NCBI RefSeq assembly: GCF_005884405.1
Contig: NZ_VCAO01000002.1
Coordinates: 372,001 to 436,000 of the forward strand
Length of the DNA stretch: 64,000 nt
Direction: 5' to 3'
Origin: Qipengyuania marisflavi
GTDB taxonomy: Bacteria; Pseudomonadota; Alphaproteobacteria; Sphingomonadales; Sphingomonadaceae
Positions 1-10,120 of this stretch are shown piece by piece (position 1 is the stretch's first letter; every line of letters starts with the position of its first letter). Position numbers and translations under genes: made by a program. The notes under the pieces are model-generated. The model was not told the origin of the DNA. It was given only the letters and a program-made list of their open reading frames with translations, and did not search any database.

Positions 1-2
1 GC

Positions 3-533
3 TATTCCACTGGCGCGATGATTTTCCACTGGCTGATCGCGATTTTGGTGATCGTGAACTGGCGGATCGCCGAGGCTGCCGAACATGCCGAAATGCCTGC
101 CAAGGCGGAGATATTCGCCGATCACAAGGCGCTGGGGATTGCCATTCTGGTGCTGACGCTGGGTCGACTGATGTGGCGCTGGACGCATCCGGTTCCACCG
201 CTGCCGTCAACGTTGAAAGCATGGGAAGCGAAGCTGGCGCGCTTTGTCCATATCCTGTTTTATGTGCTGCTGATCGGTTTGCCACTGGGCGGTTGGCTGG
301 CAAATTCGCTGGCGGGCCGCGCGGTTGAGTTCTTCGGCATGTTCACCATTCCGGCACTGCCAGTTGGGTCCAATGAGGAACTGGGCAAGACGATCTTCGA
401 CCTCCATGCCACCGGCGGAGAGATCTTTATTTACCTGATCGGCCTGCACATTCTGGGCGCGCTGAAACACACTTTCTTCGACAAGAACGGCGGCATCTTC
501 CGCATGTTGCCGTTTGGCAAGGTGCCCGGCTGA
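3..533 (+). CDS. Cytochrome b561 family protein (5' truncated by window edge)
   Basis: This is the C-terminal part of a small di-heme membrane cytochrome that moves electrons between quinol and periplasmic acceptors. The frame is open to the window edge and reads YSTGAMIFHW before the first internal ATG at 18. That is the usual start of helix 1 in this family (RYSTGAxxxHW), so the true start lies upstream and the ATG at 18 is internal. Four hydrophobic helices can be seen. Histidines that fit heme ligands are H in FHWLIA, H in DHKALG, H in FVHILFY and H in GLHILGALKH. The gene ends 95 bp before a convergent gene and shares a terminator hairpin with it. Confidence 0.85.
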   Translation, partial: YSTGAMIFHWLIAILVIVNWRIAEAAEHAEMPAKAEIFADHKALGIAILVLTLGRLMWRWTHPVPPLPSTLKAWEAKLARFVHILFYVLLIGLPLGGWLANSLAGRAVEFFGMFTIPALPVGSNEELGKTIFDLHATGGEIFIYLIGLHILGALKHTFFDKNGGIFRMLPFGKVPG

Positions 534-545
534 CGAGCAAAGAAA

Positions 546-573
546 AACCCCCGCCGATCGCTCGGCGGGGGTT
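546..573. terminator. Bidirectional intrinsic terminator between convergent genes
   Basis: A perfect 12-bp inverted repeat (AACCCCCGCCGA with its complement) surrounds a 4-nt loop. Read on the minus strand the stem is followed by a T run (TTTTTCTT), so it works best for the RcnB-like gene on that strand. On the plus strand the tail is poor, but the stem can still help end the cytochrome b561 transcript. Confidence 0.8.
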
Positions 574-627
574 CGGTGGCTTCCCGGATCCACTCTCAGG
601 CCCGGGTCGCAAATCCAATTCCGGATA

Positions 628-1614
628 TTACCAGAAGAAGTCGTAGATCACATCGACCACTTCGCCGCTGTAGATATCGACCAGCATTACGTCGTCGTAA
701 TACCGGACCCAGCGATAGGGGCCGTAAGCTTCTGGCAGGCGATAGCGCCACGGATCGTTGATCTGGTAACGACTGCCGAAGAACACGCTGCCTAGGCGGA
801 AGCCGATGTTGATCCGGCTGTAGCGATAATTCCTATAGGGCGAGTAATAGCTGCCAAGGTGGAAAATGTTGCGATTCGACTGGCGATAATTATACCAGTT
901 ATAACGGTTGTTCGTGCGCCAGTAATTGTTGTTCCAGCGGCTGTATTCTCGCCAGCGCTTGCCATCGTAATACCGGGCCTGGCGGTTGGCGTCTCGGCGG
1001 CCATCGCGATAAGCGTCACGGCGGATTTCGCGGTGATTGTAATTGTGGCCATCGCGGCTTTCCGTGCGGTGACTGGTCGAACGATCACGGTCATGGCGTG
1101 CATCGCGGTGACTGGTGGTCGTCTGGTCGCGGCGTTCCGAAGTGTTGCTGCGGTCGCGGCGCTGGTCACGATAGGTGGTGTTGCGTTCAGCAGTATAAGT
1201 CCGGTTGCGCTCGGTATCCTGCTGGCGCGGTGCCTCGGCACGGCGGTCGCTGCGGTTCCATTCGCGCCCGCTGCGTTCTTGCCCTCTTTCCGAGGCATTG
1301 GTGCTGGCTCCGCGGCGCTGCGCGTAGTCTTCACGAACACCCTGACGGGCCTGATTTGCTGCCTGCTGCTGCTGAGCACGCGTTGCGGTCTGGCGTTGCT
1401 GCTGGCGCGTGGCCTGAGGCTGCTGCGTAGGGGCCGGAGCCTGCTGACGGGCCTGTTGGCTAGCGGCGCGATTGTCGCGTTTCTCCTCACGAGCCTGCTG
1501 GCGATCATCACGATCACGCGGCTTGGCTTCGGCAGAAGCAGGAAGTGCGGTCAGCGCCATCGCGGCGGCCAAGGCCCCCAGCGCGCTGCCCTTCAAGAAT
1601 TTGGTAATAGACAT
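628..1614 (-). CDS. RcnB-family periplasmic protein with a long Q/R-rich region
   Basis: This is a secreted protein of 328 residues. A signal peptide (MSITKFLKGSALGALAAAMA... ending near ASAEA) is followed by about 190 low-complexity residues rich in Q, R, D, N, S and T. The C-terminal part is rich in Tyr/Trp/Asn/Arg and ends in a compact domain (RYYDDVMLVDIYSGEVVDVI) typical of RcnB (PF11776). Family members are periplasmic and include E. coli RcnB, linked to Ni/Co efflux, but most alphaproteobacterial copies have no proven role. The ATG at 1614 is chosen over 1650 because GGAAGGA sits 8 bases upstream and the signal peptide starts there. RcnB itself is only about 110 residues, so the extension is unusual. 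Metal binding is not shown by the sequence. Confidence 0.75.
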   Translation of the reverse strand: MSITKFLKGSALGALAAAMALTALPASAEAKPRDRDDRQQAREEKRDNRAASQQARQQAPAPTQQPQATRQQQRQTATRAQQQQAANQARQGVREDYAQRRGASTNASERGQERSGREWNRSDRRAEAPRQQDTERNRTYTAERNTTYRDQRRDRSNTSERRDQTTTSHRDARHDRDRSTSHRTESRDGHNYNHREIRRDAYRDGRRDANRQARYYDGKRWREYSRWNNNYWRTNNRYNWYNYRQSNRNIFHLGSYYSPYRNYRYSRINIGFRLGSVFFGSRYQINDPWRYRLPEAYGPYRWVRYYDDVMLVDIYSGEVVDVIYDFFW

Positions 1615-1755
1615 GGAGCGAGTCCTTCCTTCGTGTCGCCGCTCCACCACCCGCGGCTCTATGTCGATGTCACCGTTCTACACTATCGCCCTGTCCCGAA
1701 ACTGAACCGGTCCGTCAGGGTCCCGTTCATGTTTCAAAGGCTTTAGATAAACAAC

Positions 1756-1784
1756 GAGCCCGGCACGGAGGACCGGCCGGGCTC
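1756..1784 (-). terminator. Intrinsic terminator of ettA
   Basis: A 9-bp perfect stem (GAGCCCGGC / GCCGGGCTC) lies 25 bp after the ettA stop and is followed on the minus strand by a short T-rich tail (CGTTGTTT). Confidence 0.7.
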
Positions 1785-1808
1785 TTGGCTGTCATCTTGT
1801 GAGCCGGT

Positions 1809-3488
<1,680 letters not shown>

Positions 3489-3622
3489 CGGGCTTGTCCT
3501 TCGAAACGCTGGAGGGGAGGCGAGGGGCGCCCCCGCGATATATGCGCGCCAGATAGTGCCCGCAGCGTCTTGGGGCAAGCGCGGGATTGGCTTGATGCAG
3601 GCTTTGCCCTAGCGCGGGGAGG

Positions 3623-4819
3623 ATGTCTGCACCGCCTGCCAGCCAGAACACCGACCTGCCGCAGGTCGCCATCCTGTTCACGCACTTCGCCCCCTATCAC
3701 ATTGACCGCATCGAAGCGGCGGCGCGGCGATTGGCGGGCCGGGCGCGGGTGCTGGCGGTGGAGGCGGCGGATGCCAGCGACGAATATGCATGGGAACCGG
3801 CGCGCGCCTTCATACACGCCAAACACCTCGTGCTGTTTCCGGGTCGCGTTTATGAACAGGTCGGGCGTTTCGAGCGGTTGCAGGCCTATGCCGAAACGCT
3901 GCGCGGGGCGGAACTGGTGCTGACCGGAATACCCTATTCCGAACCGGACATCGTCGCACTGGCGTGGCGCAGGCGTGCGCGCGGGCGGCGGATCGTGGCG
4001 ATGACCGACAGCAAGTTTGACGACAAACCGCGCAATCTGCTGCGCGAGCAGGTCAAGGCGCGGCTGCTGGCGGGGTTCTCTGGAGCGATGGTGGCCGGAC
4101 TGCGCCAGCGGGCCTATCTGGAGTTTCTGGGCTTTGCGGACAAGCCGCTGGTGCCCGGTTATGACACTCTGAGCGTCGAACGGGTGCGCGCGCTGGCAGG
4201 CGATATCAAGATTGCGTGGGCTGAGCGGCCGTTCGTCTTTGTCGGGCGGCTGGTGGGCAAAAAAAACCTGCCGACATTGCTGGCGGGTTATGCGCGCTAT
4301 GCAGAGCAGGCGGGCGGCAAGGCGCGGCGGCTGGTGCTAGTCGGCGATGGCGAGCAGCGCGCAGAGCTGGAGGCGCTTGCCGGACAGCTTGGCATCGCCG
4401 GGACTGTCGATTTTGCCGGGCTTCAGGTATCGCGCATCGTGGCGCAGCATCTGGTGCAGGCACTGGCGCTGTGTCTGGTCAGTACCGAGGAGCAGTGGGG
4501 GCTGGTGGTGAATGAGGCGGTCGCATTGGGCATCCCCGCCATCGTTTCGCCCGCAGTCGGCGCGCGCGATGCGCTGGTGCGCGGCGGGGTAACTGGCCAT
4601 GTTGTCGAACCGCAATCGCCCGAAAGCATCGCCCGCGCTATGACCGTGATGGCTGCGGATGAGGGTCAATGGCAGGCTATGTCGCAGGGCGTCACCCAGC
4701 GCGCATGGCTGGCTGATGCCGAACGGTTTGCTGATGCAACGGAGCTGCTGTTCGATCCGGAAAACCCGGATGCGGCGCGTGATATCCAGCGGTTTTGGGA
4801 TGCCTGCGAGGCGGGCTGA
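3623..4819 (+). CDS. Glycosyltransferase family 4 (GT-B fold) protein
   Basis: The predicted role is sugar transfer from a nucleotide sugar to an unknown acceptor. The 398 residues form two Rossmann halves. The second has the GT4 hallmarks FVFVGRLVGKKNLPTLL, a donor-site segment LVLVGDGEQRAEL, and the E-x7-E-like motif in STEEQWGLVVNEAVALGIPAIVS. No signal peptide or membrane segment is seen. The ATG is directly abutted by GGGGAGG with no spacer, which is unusual for a ribosome-binding site. A run of eight A at 4259-4266 stays in frame and encodes GKKN. There is no polysaccharide cluster around it, so the substrate cannot be inferred. Confidence 0.82.
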   Translation: MSAPPASQNTDLPQVAILFTHFAPYHIDRIEAAARRLAGRARVLAVEAADASDEYAWEPARAFIHAKHLVLFPGRVYEQVGRFERLQAYAETLRGAELVLTGIPYSEPDIVALAWRRRARGRRIVAMTDSKFDDKPRNLLREQVKARLLAGFSGAMVAGLRQRAYLEFLGFADKPLVPGYDTLSVERVRALAGDIKIAWAERPFVFVGRLVGKKNLPTLLAGYARYAEQAGGKARRLVLVGDGEQRAELEALAGQLGIAGTVDFAGLQVSRIVAQHLVQALALCLVSTEEQWGLVVNEAVALGIPAIVSPAVGARDALVRGGVTGHVVEPQSPESIARAMTVMAADEGQWQAMSQGVTQRAWLADAERFADATELLFDPENPDAARDIQRFWDACEAG

Positions 4820-4866
4820 CGGCTGCACACTGGACAGCGCCGAACGCTGCATCTAGCACCCCCCGC

Positions 4867-6234
4867 ATGATCAAAACTCCAGTCGCTCTTGCCGCCCTCA
4901 GCCTCCTTGCCTCCACCCCTGCTCTGTCAGCCACGCCAGCGGAACAATCCGCGGATCAGGCGCTGTCGGGTGACACCATTGCATGGGATTTTCTGGAAGG
5001 GATTACGACAGAAGTCGGTCACCGTCAGGCCGGGACAGAGGCGGAAACGCGCGGGCGCGTCTGGGCGATGAAGTGGCTGCGCGCCAATGGCTTTGCCAAT
5101 GTCGCGGATGAAGCATTCATGATGCAGACCTGGGTGCGCGGCGAAGAAGAGGCGGCGATTGTGGCCCCCTTCGCCCAGCCAATGATCATTACCGCGCTGG
5201 GCAACACGGCCTCGACAGGTGCCGACGGTGTGACAGCAGAAGTTGTCTATTTCCCCAGCTATGCCGATCTCCAGGCCGCCCCGGCGGGCAGCTTGCAAGG
5301 CAAGATTGCCTTTATCAGCCACTATATGCGCCGCACTCAGGATGGCTCGGGTTATGGTTTCGCCGGGCCGGCGCGCTGGACGGGCCCGGGGCTTGCCGCG
5401 AGCAAGGGAGCACTCGCCACAGTCATCCGCTCGATCGGTACCGAAGACCACCGCACGCCGCACACGGGGGGCACAGCCTTTCCTGACGGTGTGGCGGCAA
5501 CGCCCGCTGGCGCGCTGTCCAATCCAGATGCCGACAATCTGGAACGGATGTTCGCGCGTGCCGGGGGCAAGCCGATCACCATGCATCTGACGCTGACGCC
5601 GCGCTGGCTGGGCGAAACGCAAAGCGGCAATGTCGTCGGAGAGATAGTCGGTCGCAATCCTTCCTTGCCACCACTGTTGCTGGCCTGCCATCTCGACAGC
5701 TGGGATCTGGGCACCGGCGCGTTTGACGATGCCGCAGGCTGCGCGATCATCGCCGCAGCGGCCAAGTGGGCGACCAAGAATGGCCAGCCGCTGCGCACCA
5801 TTCGCCTGCTGTTCGCCGGAGCCGAAGAAACCGGGCTGTGGGGCAGCAAAGCCTATGCCGCCGCGCATCAGGACGAACCGTTTATGGTTGGTCTGGAAAG
5901 CGATTTCGGGGCCGACCGCATCTGGCGCATTGACAGCAATTTCACCAAGACCACGCCTGATCTTTATGGCCAGCTTGCTGCCGCAGTCGCGCGGTTTGGC
6001 GTTGCTCCTTCGACAACCCCGGCCAGTGGCGGTGCCGATTTGAATGTCATGCGCGAACAGCAGGGGGCGCTGGTCGATCTGCAGCAGGACGGCACCCGCT
6101 ATTTCGATCTGCACCACACACCCGACGACACTCTAGACAAGGTCGATCCCGTACAGTTGCGCCAGAATGTAGCGGTTTGGGCAGCGACTGTGGCGGTTCT
6201 GGCAAATCACCCGGACGCGATTGTCGTTGACTGA
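4867..6234 (+). CDS. Secreted M28-family metallopeptidase
   Basis: This is a zinc exopeptidase (aminopeptidase/carboxypeptidase type), probably periplasmic or extracellular. The start at 4867 gives a signal peptide (MIKTPVALAALSLLASTPALSA). A PA-like inserted domain (about residues 110-250) precedes the catalytic core. Metal ligands fit LLACHLDSWDLGTGAFDDAAG (His and bridging Asp), FAGAEETGLWGS (catalytic Glu and metal Glu), ESDFGAD and the late His in DLHHTPDDTLDKV. Its 455 residues are normal for the family. The longer frame from 4795 overlaps the previous gene and puts non-signal sequence first. It is 47 bp downstream of the glycosyltransferase, possibly co-transcribed. Confidence 0.88.
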   Translation: MIKTPVALAALSLLASTPALSATPAEQSADQALSGDTIAWDFLEGITTEVGHRQAGTEAETRGRVWAMKWLRANGFANVADEAFMMQTWVRGEEEAAIVAPFAQPMIITALGNTASTGADGVTAEVVYFPSYADLQAAPAGSLQGKIAFISHYMRRTQDGSGYGFAGPARWTGPGLAASKGALATVIRSIGTEDHRTPHTGGTAFPDGVAATPAGALSNPDADNLERMFARAGGKPITMHLTLTPRWLGETQSGNVVGEIVGRNPSLPPLLLACHLDSWDLGTGAFDDAAGCAIIAAAAKWATKNGQPLRTIRLLFAGAEETGLWGSKAYAAAHQDEPFMVGLESDFGADRIWRIDSNFTKTTPDLYGQLAAAVARFGVAPSTTPASGGADLNVMREQQGALVDLQQDGTRYFDLHHTPDDTLDKVDPVQLRQNVAVWAATVAVLANHPDAIVVD

Positions 6235-6314
6235 ACTGTTTCTTTCAATGCCTGTTGTTTACTTGCCGTCAATCTAGTTCTGGTAGGTCCGGCACAGGGG
6301 TTGGGTCGGAGTTA

Positions 6315-7517
6315 ATGCGAGAATTAATCCTTGGAATGATCACGCCATTGATGGCGGCAGTGTTTGTCGTTGTCTTCGTCGTGATGTGGCGCCGCGGGCG
6401 AATGGACACTTATGTCTTGGCGTTTGCGCTCGCCTATTTCTCGCTTGGAACCGGGTTTATCGCGACGCATATCGTCCCTGACACCTCCGCGCCCTATGTT
6501 TTCCACCTTACACAGTTCTTCTATTCCATCGGCGTAATGGCAGTGGTGTGGGGTGCCACGAGGCGCGTTGGCCACACTGTGCCAATCCCTTGGCTATTGG
6601 GCGTTTACGCAATTTCTGCGGTAACACTGGGCGCGGCAGTTCTCAGTTCGCAAGACACTGATCCGCGGTTGTTTATCGTCAACAGCGGCTATGGGGTGAT
6701 GTTCCTGATCGGCACGCTGGCCCTGATCACCAGCCCGCGCCGCGAGGCTATCGACAAGCTTGTGATCGCCCTGTTCGTCCTGTCGGCAGTGCAATTCTTT
6801 GTGCGTCCGCCACTGACGATGCTGTCCGAAGGGCTGGTGAATGCCGGGGAATACCGCGAATCGATCTACTATTCGGTGCTTAATGTCGCAGTGACGATCC
6901 AATCTTTGATGACCGCTGTGACACTGATCGGGGCCTGCGCATGGGACCAGATGCGGACCATGCGCGATGCGTCCGAACTGGATCATCTGACCGGACTGCG
7001 AATGCGCCGCGCATTCGAGCAGGAAGTTATTGCCGCGCTCGACAAGGCTAGCCGCGAGGACGTGCCGGTCGGGCTGATCATTGCCGACATCGACAATTTT
7101 AAGAGCGTGAACGACGTTTACGGCCACCAGCGCGGTGACCGGGCGATTGCCGGATTTGGCACGGTGATCGCCGACATGATTCGCGAAACCGATATTGCCG
7201 GCCGTGTTGGCGGCGAAGAATTCTGCATTCTGGCGTGGAATTGCGACGGCGACAGCCTGAGCGCGATGGCGGAACGTATACGCGCAAAATTCGCCAGCAC
7301 CGCTGTCGATGGGATGCCTTCCGAACAACGCCTGACCGCCAGCTTCGGCACCTCCGCCCGTCGCGAGGGCGAGGGCTATGGCAAGCTGTTTGCACGCTGC
7401 GACGCGGCGCTGTACCGCGCCAAGAATGCCGGGCGAAATCGGGTCGAAAGCGTCGAGGCCGACAAGAGCGCAATTGCTGTCGTTCTCGGCGGCGCTGACC
7501 GTAGGGCCAACGCTTAG
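6315..7517 (+). CDS. Membrane-bound diguanylate cyclase (GGDEF)
   Basis: The predicted reaction is synthesis of cyclic di-GMP from two GTP. Numbering from the ATG at 6315 (400 residues), residues 1-210 hold about six membrane helices in a MASE-like sensor of no family I can name. A GGDEF domain follows from about residue 215 (DHLTGLRMRRAF). The active-site signature is GGEEF at 299-303. An intact allosteric inhibition site RETD (RxxD) lies five residues upstream, so product inhibition is expected. The upstream TTG at 6255 is in frame but would add a non-membrane tail. The stop codon overlaps the convergent DUF1501 gene by 4 bp. Confidence 0.9.
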   Translation: MRELILGMITPLMAAVFVVVFVVMWRRGRMDTYVLAFALAYFSLGTGFIATHIVPDTSAPYVFHLTQFFYSIGVMAVVWGATRRVGHTVPIPWLLGVYAISAVTLGAAVLSSQDTDPRLFIVNSGYGVMFLIGTLALITSPRREAIDKLVIALFVLSAVQFFVRPPLTMLSEGLVNAGEYRESIYYSVLNVAVTIQSLMTAVTLIGACAWDQMRTMRDASELDHLTGLRMRRAFEQEVIAALDKASREDVPVGLIIADIDNFKSVNDVYGHQRGDRAIAGFGTVIADMIRETDIAGRVGGEEFCILAWNCDGDSLSAMAERIRAKFASTAVDGMPSEQRLTASFGTSARREGEGYGKLFARCDAALYRAKNAGRNRVESVEADKSAIAVVLGGADRRANA

Positions 7518-8668
7518 GCTATCAGCCCTTCCATCGCCCGCTGATTGCGGCCCGGGAACATCGTGTCAAAAGTTCGCACTGGATCTAGCCCGAAATGGCC
7601 GCTGAGCGCGCCGGTCAGGAATGCTTCGACCGAGCCTGTGGGCATCAAATCGCGGCCTTCGTAAAGCTGCGACGGGGCGAGGCCCGGCCAGTCACTGACC
7701 ACGCGGCCACCATTGACTGCGCCGCCCAGCAGCAAGCCAGCGCTGGCGGTTCCGTGATCGGTCCCCTTGGTCCCGTTGATCGCGACAGTCCGGCCGAATT
7801 CGGTAACTACGGCGACCACTGTGTTGGCCCACATCGGCCCTATCGCATCATGGAATGCGCCCAAGGTCGCATCCAGATTGGCCAGCGTTTTCTTCAGTTG
7901 CAGTTCCTGACCCGCATGGCTGTCCCAGCCGGGCAGGTCGACCATTACCAGCCGCGCGCCCTCGGAATTGTCCATCAGCCTGGCGGCCAAATTGCCCAAC
8001 TCCACGGCACCGCGCAGATTTTCACCCGCACTGTCGCCTGCCAAACCACGGGTTTTGATTGCGGAATCCCACATCTGCTCCAACTGGGGATCGTGCGAAT
8101 ACAGGCCGCGTACCCGGTCGACCAGTTCACCACTCGCATCGGGCAGCTTGGTCGGGGCATAGCTGGTCACCGGATTATCGCCGCGCATCGCCAGCGGCAG
8201 TGTGGGGGCGATAGCCAGCGCCGGGAAGTCCTGCGCCGGCATCAGCCCAAGCGCGCGGTTGAGGAAACCGTCGCGGCGCTCGTAAGCTTTCAGACCACCC
8301 GATTCGAGCAGGTTCTGCGCATCAAAGTGTGAACGCTCGCGGTAATTTGTCGCAATCGCGTGCGCGACCAGCGCATCACCTTGTGCGTAGAATTCTCCCA
8401 CGCGTTTGAGCGCGGGGTGCAGGCTGAACATGCCGCCAAGCGAGGGTGCGGAGGCATAACTGTCTGACCACGCCGCCCGCGCACGGGCAAAGCCGGGATC
8501 GCCAGTCGGCGCGGCAATAGACAGGCCATCGGCGGCACCGCGCAGGATGATCACCATAAGGCGTTTATCAGTCGCTGCCGTGGCAGCCGTGATCCGCGCG
8601 CCGGACATGGACAATGCGGCAAGCCCGGCGCCGGCACCCAAAATCGTGCGTCTTGACATCATGATCAT
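7514..8668 (-). CDS. DUF1501 domain protein with Tat signal
   Basis: This exported protein of 384 residues has an alkaline-phosphatase-like fold (DUF1501). The N-terminus MIMMSRRTILGAGAGLAAL is a twin-arginine (SRRTIL) signal, so it is exported folded, probably with a bound cofactor or metal. Typical family segments are ILRGAADGLS, VMVDLPGWDSH-like (MVDLPGWDSHAGQ) and TEFGRTVAINGTKGTDHGTA. Its ATG overlaps the TGA of the upstream DUF1800 gene (ATGA, 8665-8668), so the two are translationally coupled. That pairing is common across bacteria, but the function is unknown. The stop overlaps the convergent cyclase stop. Confidence 0.85.
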   Translation of the reverse strand: MIMMSRRTILGAGAGLAALSMSGARITAATAATDKRLMVIILRGAADGLSIAAPTGDPGFARARAAWSDSYASAPSLGGMFSLHPALKRVGEFYAQGDALVAHAIATNYRERSHFDAQNLLESGGLKAYERRDGFLNRALGLMPAQDFPALAIAPTLPLAMRGDNPVTSYAPTKLPDASGELVDRVRGLYSHDPQLEQMWDSAIKTRGLAGDSAGENLRGAVELGNLAARLMDNSEGARLVMVDLPGWDSHAGQELQLKKTLANLDATLGAFHDAIGPMWANTVVAVVTEFGRTVAINGTKGTDHGTASAGLLLGGAVNGGRVVSDWPGLAPSQLYEGRDLMPTGSVEAFLTGALSGHFGLDPVRTFDTMFPGRNQRAMEGLIA

Positions 8669-10065
8669 CTCCGCAACATTTCGGGTGACACCATCAACAG
8701 GGCCAACGCCATCTGATTGCTTTCAGCGGCATCGATGGATGCCTGCGTGGTGGAAGATAGTGCGCCGGGGAACATGGCATCGGCCAGCTCGCGAACATCT
8801 GACAGGCGTGTCTTTTCGGCAATGGCTTCAGCCGCTTCAACTCGGCGGAACAGGGCATCCGGCCCCATCCAGCTGTCCGCCCGGTCGTCCCAACCGGCAG
8901 GTGATGTTGGCGCCCAGGTTTCCTGTCCCAATTCAGAAAGAATTCTCGCCAGCCACCAGTCTTTCACCACTTGGTCGCCCGCTGCACGCAGCATACCAAC
9001 GACCCATTCAAAAGGTTGCCGAACCTTGACCGGCTCTGGCGCCCAGGCCTCTGGCGAATCGATGATCGCGCGGTAAACAGTCGGCAGGTCTCCGCCGCTA
9101 TCGTTGTAAGCTTGTTCAAGCCGGGCAACCATTGCGGGCGGCGGGACATCGCCTGCGAAATGCCGTGCCAGCTTGGTGGCAAGATGACGCGCAGTGGAGG
9201 GGTGCAGCGCCAGATCATCAAGGATCGCAAGTGCTTGTCCGGCACCGTCCTCACGATACGAACGGCCGGCAATGGTCCGAGTACCGGGTTCATGAATCGC
9301 GGAGAAAAAGGCGCTACCATTGTGCTGCGGAGCAGCCCTGGCAGCTTGCTGAATCCCCTGCACGGTCCAGCCGGTCAGTGCCTTGGCAAGCTCCAGCACG
9401 TCGGCCTGCGAATAGCCGCCATTTACGCCCAATGTGTGCAATTCGAGTATTTCGCGGCCAAGATTTTCATTAAGGCCACGCCCACCCTGCTGTGCACCGC
9501 TCCGGGTCATTGCCGCGCTGGCCGGCCCGGTTGAGCTGAATTGGTCGAGGTAAAACAGCATGGCGGGATGCAGGCTGGCAGCGCGCAGCAAATCGCGGAA
9601 ATTTCCTGTTATGTTAGGGCGTATTGCCCCGAATTCGTAAATTCCCACCAGATTGGTGATCCGCTTCTTGCCCGTCGAAACGGCAAAATGGTTCGACCAG
9701 AAGTGGACAAGGCGTTCCATAAATGGAGTATCGGATTCGACCGCAACGCGGGTGCGAACTGCCACGTCGGCGGTGTAAATTGTCTTCACTTCGCGACGAC
9801 CTTCGCGCGACATCTCTACTTGCTGCTTGCCGGCATCGGCCGCGCCGGTCTTGCCGATGTTGCGGCGCCGAGAGCGAAACTCGTCGACGTTGCTGACCAG
9901 CGAAGTCAATTGTTCAGCAGCGTAATCCTCTTGCGCCAGCTCTCCTGACCAAGGATTATAGGCAGCGATCTGGCCGCGCAGCCATGCCTTGGGATCGCGC
10001 GGCAATTCGTCGCCCTGGCGGTAGCCGAGGCCAAACCGGTTTAGCGCGATGGATGTGGGGGTCAT
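8665..10065 (-). CDS. DUF1800 domain protein
   Basis: This protein of 466 residues matches DUF1800: it starts ALNRFGLGYRQGDE, and has FWSNHFAVS, ENLGREILELHTLGVNGGYSQADVLELAKALTGW and a late WMGPDALFRR. No signal peptide is visible at the chosen ATG, although partner DUF1501 proteins are exported by Tat; it may travel with its partner or be cytoplasmic. It is the first gene of a two-gene coupled operon. The biochemical role is not known for the family. Confidence 0.85.
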   Translation of the reverse strand: MTPTSIALNRFGLGYRQGDELPRDPKAWLRGQIAAYNPWSGELAQEDYAAEQLTSLVSNVDEFRSRRRNIGKTGAADAGKQQVEMSREGRREVKTIYTADVAVRTRVAVESDTPFMERLVHFWSNHFAVSTGKKRITNLVGIYEFGAIRPNITGNFRDLLRAASLHPAMLFYLDQFSSTGPASAAMTRSGAQQGGRGLNENLGREILELHTLGVNGGYSQADVLELAKALTGWTVQGIQQAARAAPQHNGSAFFSAIHEPGTRTIAGRSYREDGAGQALAILDDLALHPSTARHLATKLARHFAGDVPPPAMVARLEQAYNDSGGDLPTVYRAIIDSPEAWAPEPVKVRQPFEWVVGMLRAAGDQVVKDWWLARILSELGQETWAPTSPAGWDDRADSWMGPDALFRRVEAAEAIAEKTRLSDVRELADAMFPGALSSTTQASIDAAESNQMALALLMVSPEMLRR

Positions 10066-10120
10066 GATGCCATGTCTCGTCTGCTGTGCCCCTGTTTAAC
10101 GCGGGTGCCGCAGATTGGTT

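Noticed and set aside
859-1746. 295-codon open frame on the plus strand
   Set aside because: It is antisense to the RcnB-like gene and arises from its repeated Arg/Gln/Asp codons; no domain and no ribosome site.
4927-6117. 396-codon minus-strand frame opposite the M28 peptidase
   Set aside because: A shadow of a high-GC gene; it has no recognisable domain, while the plus strand has a clear peptidase.
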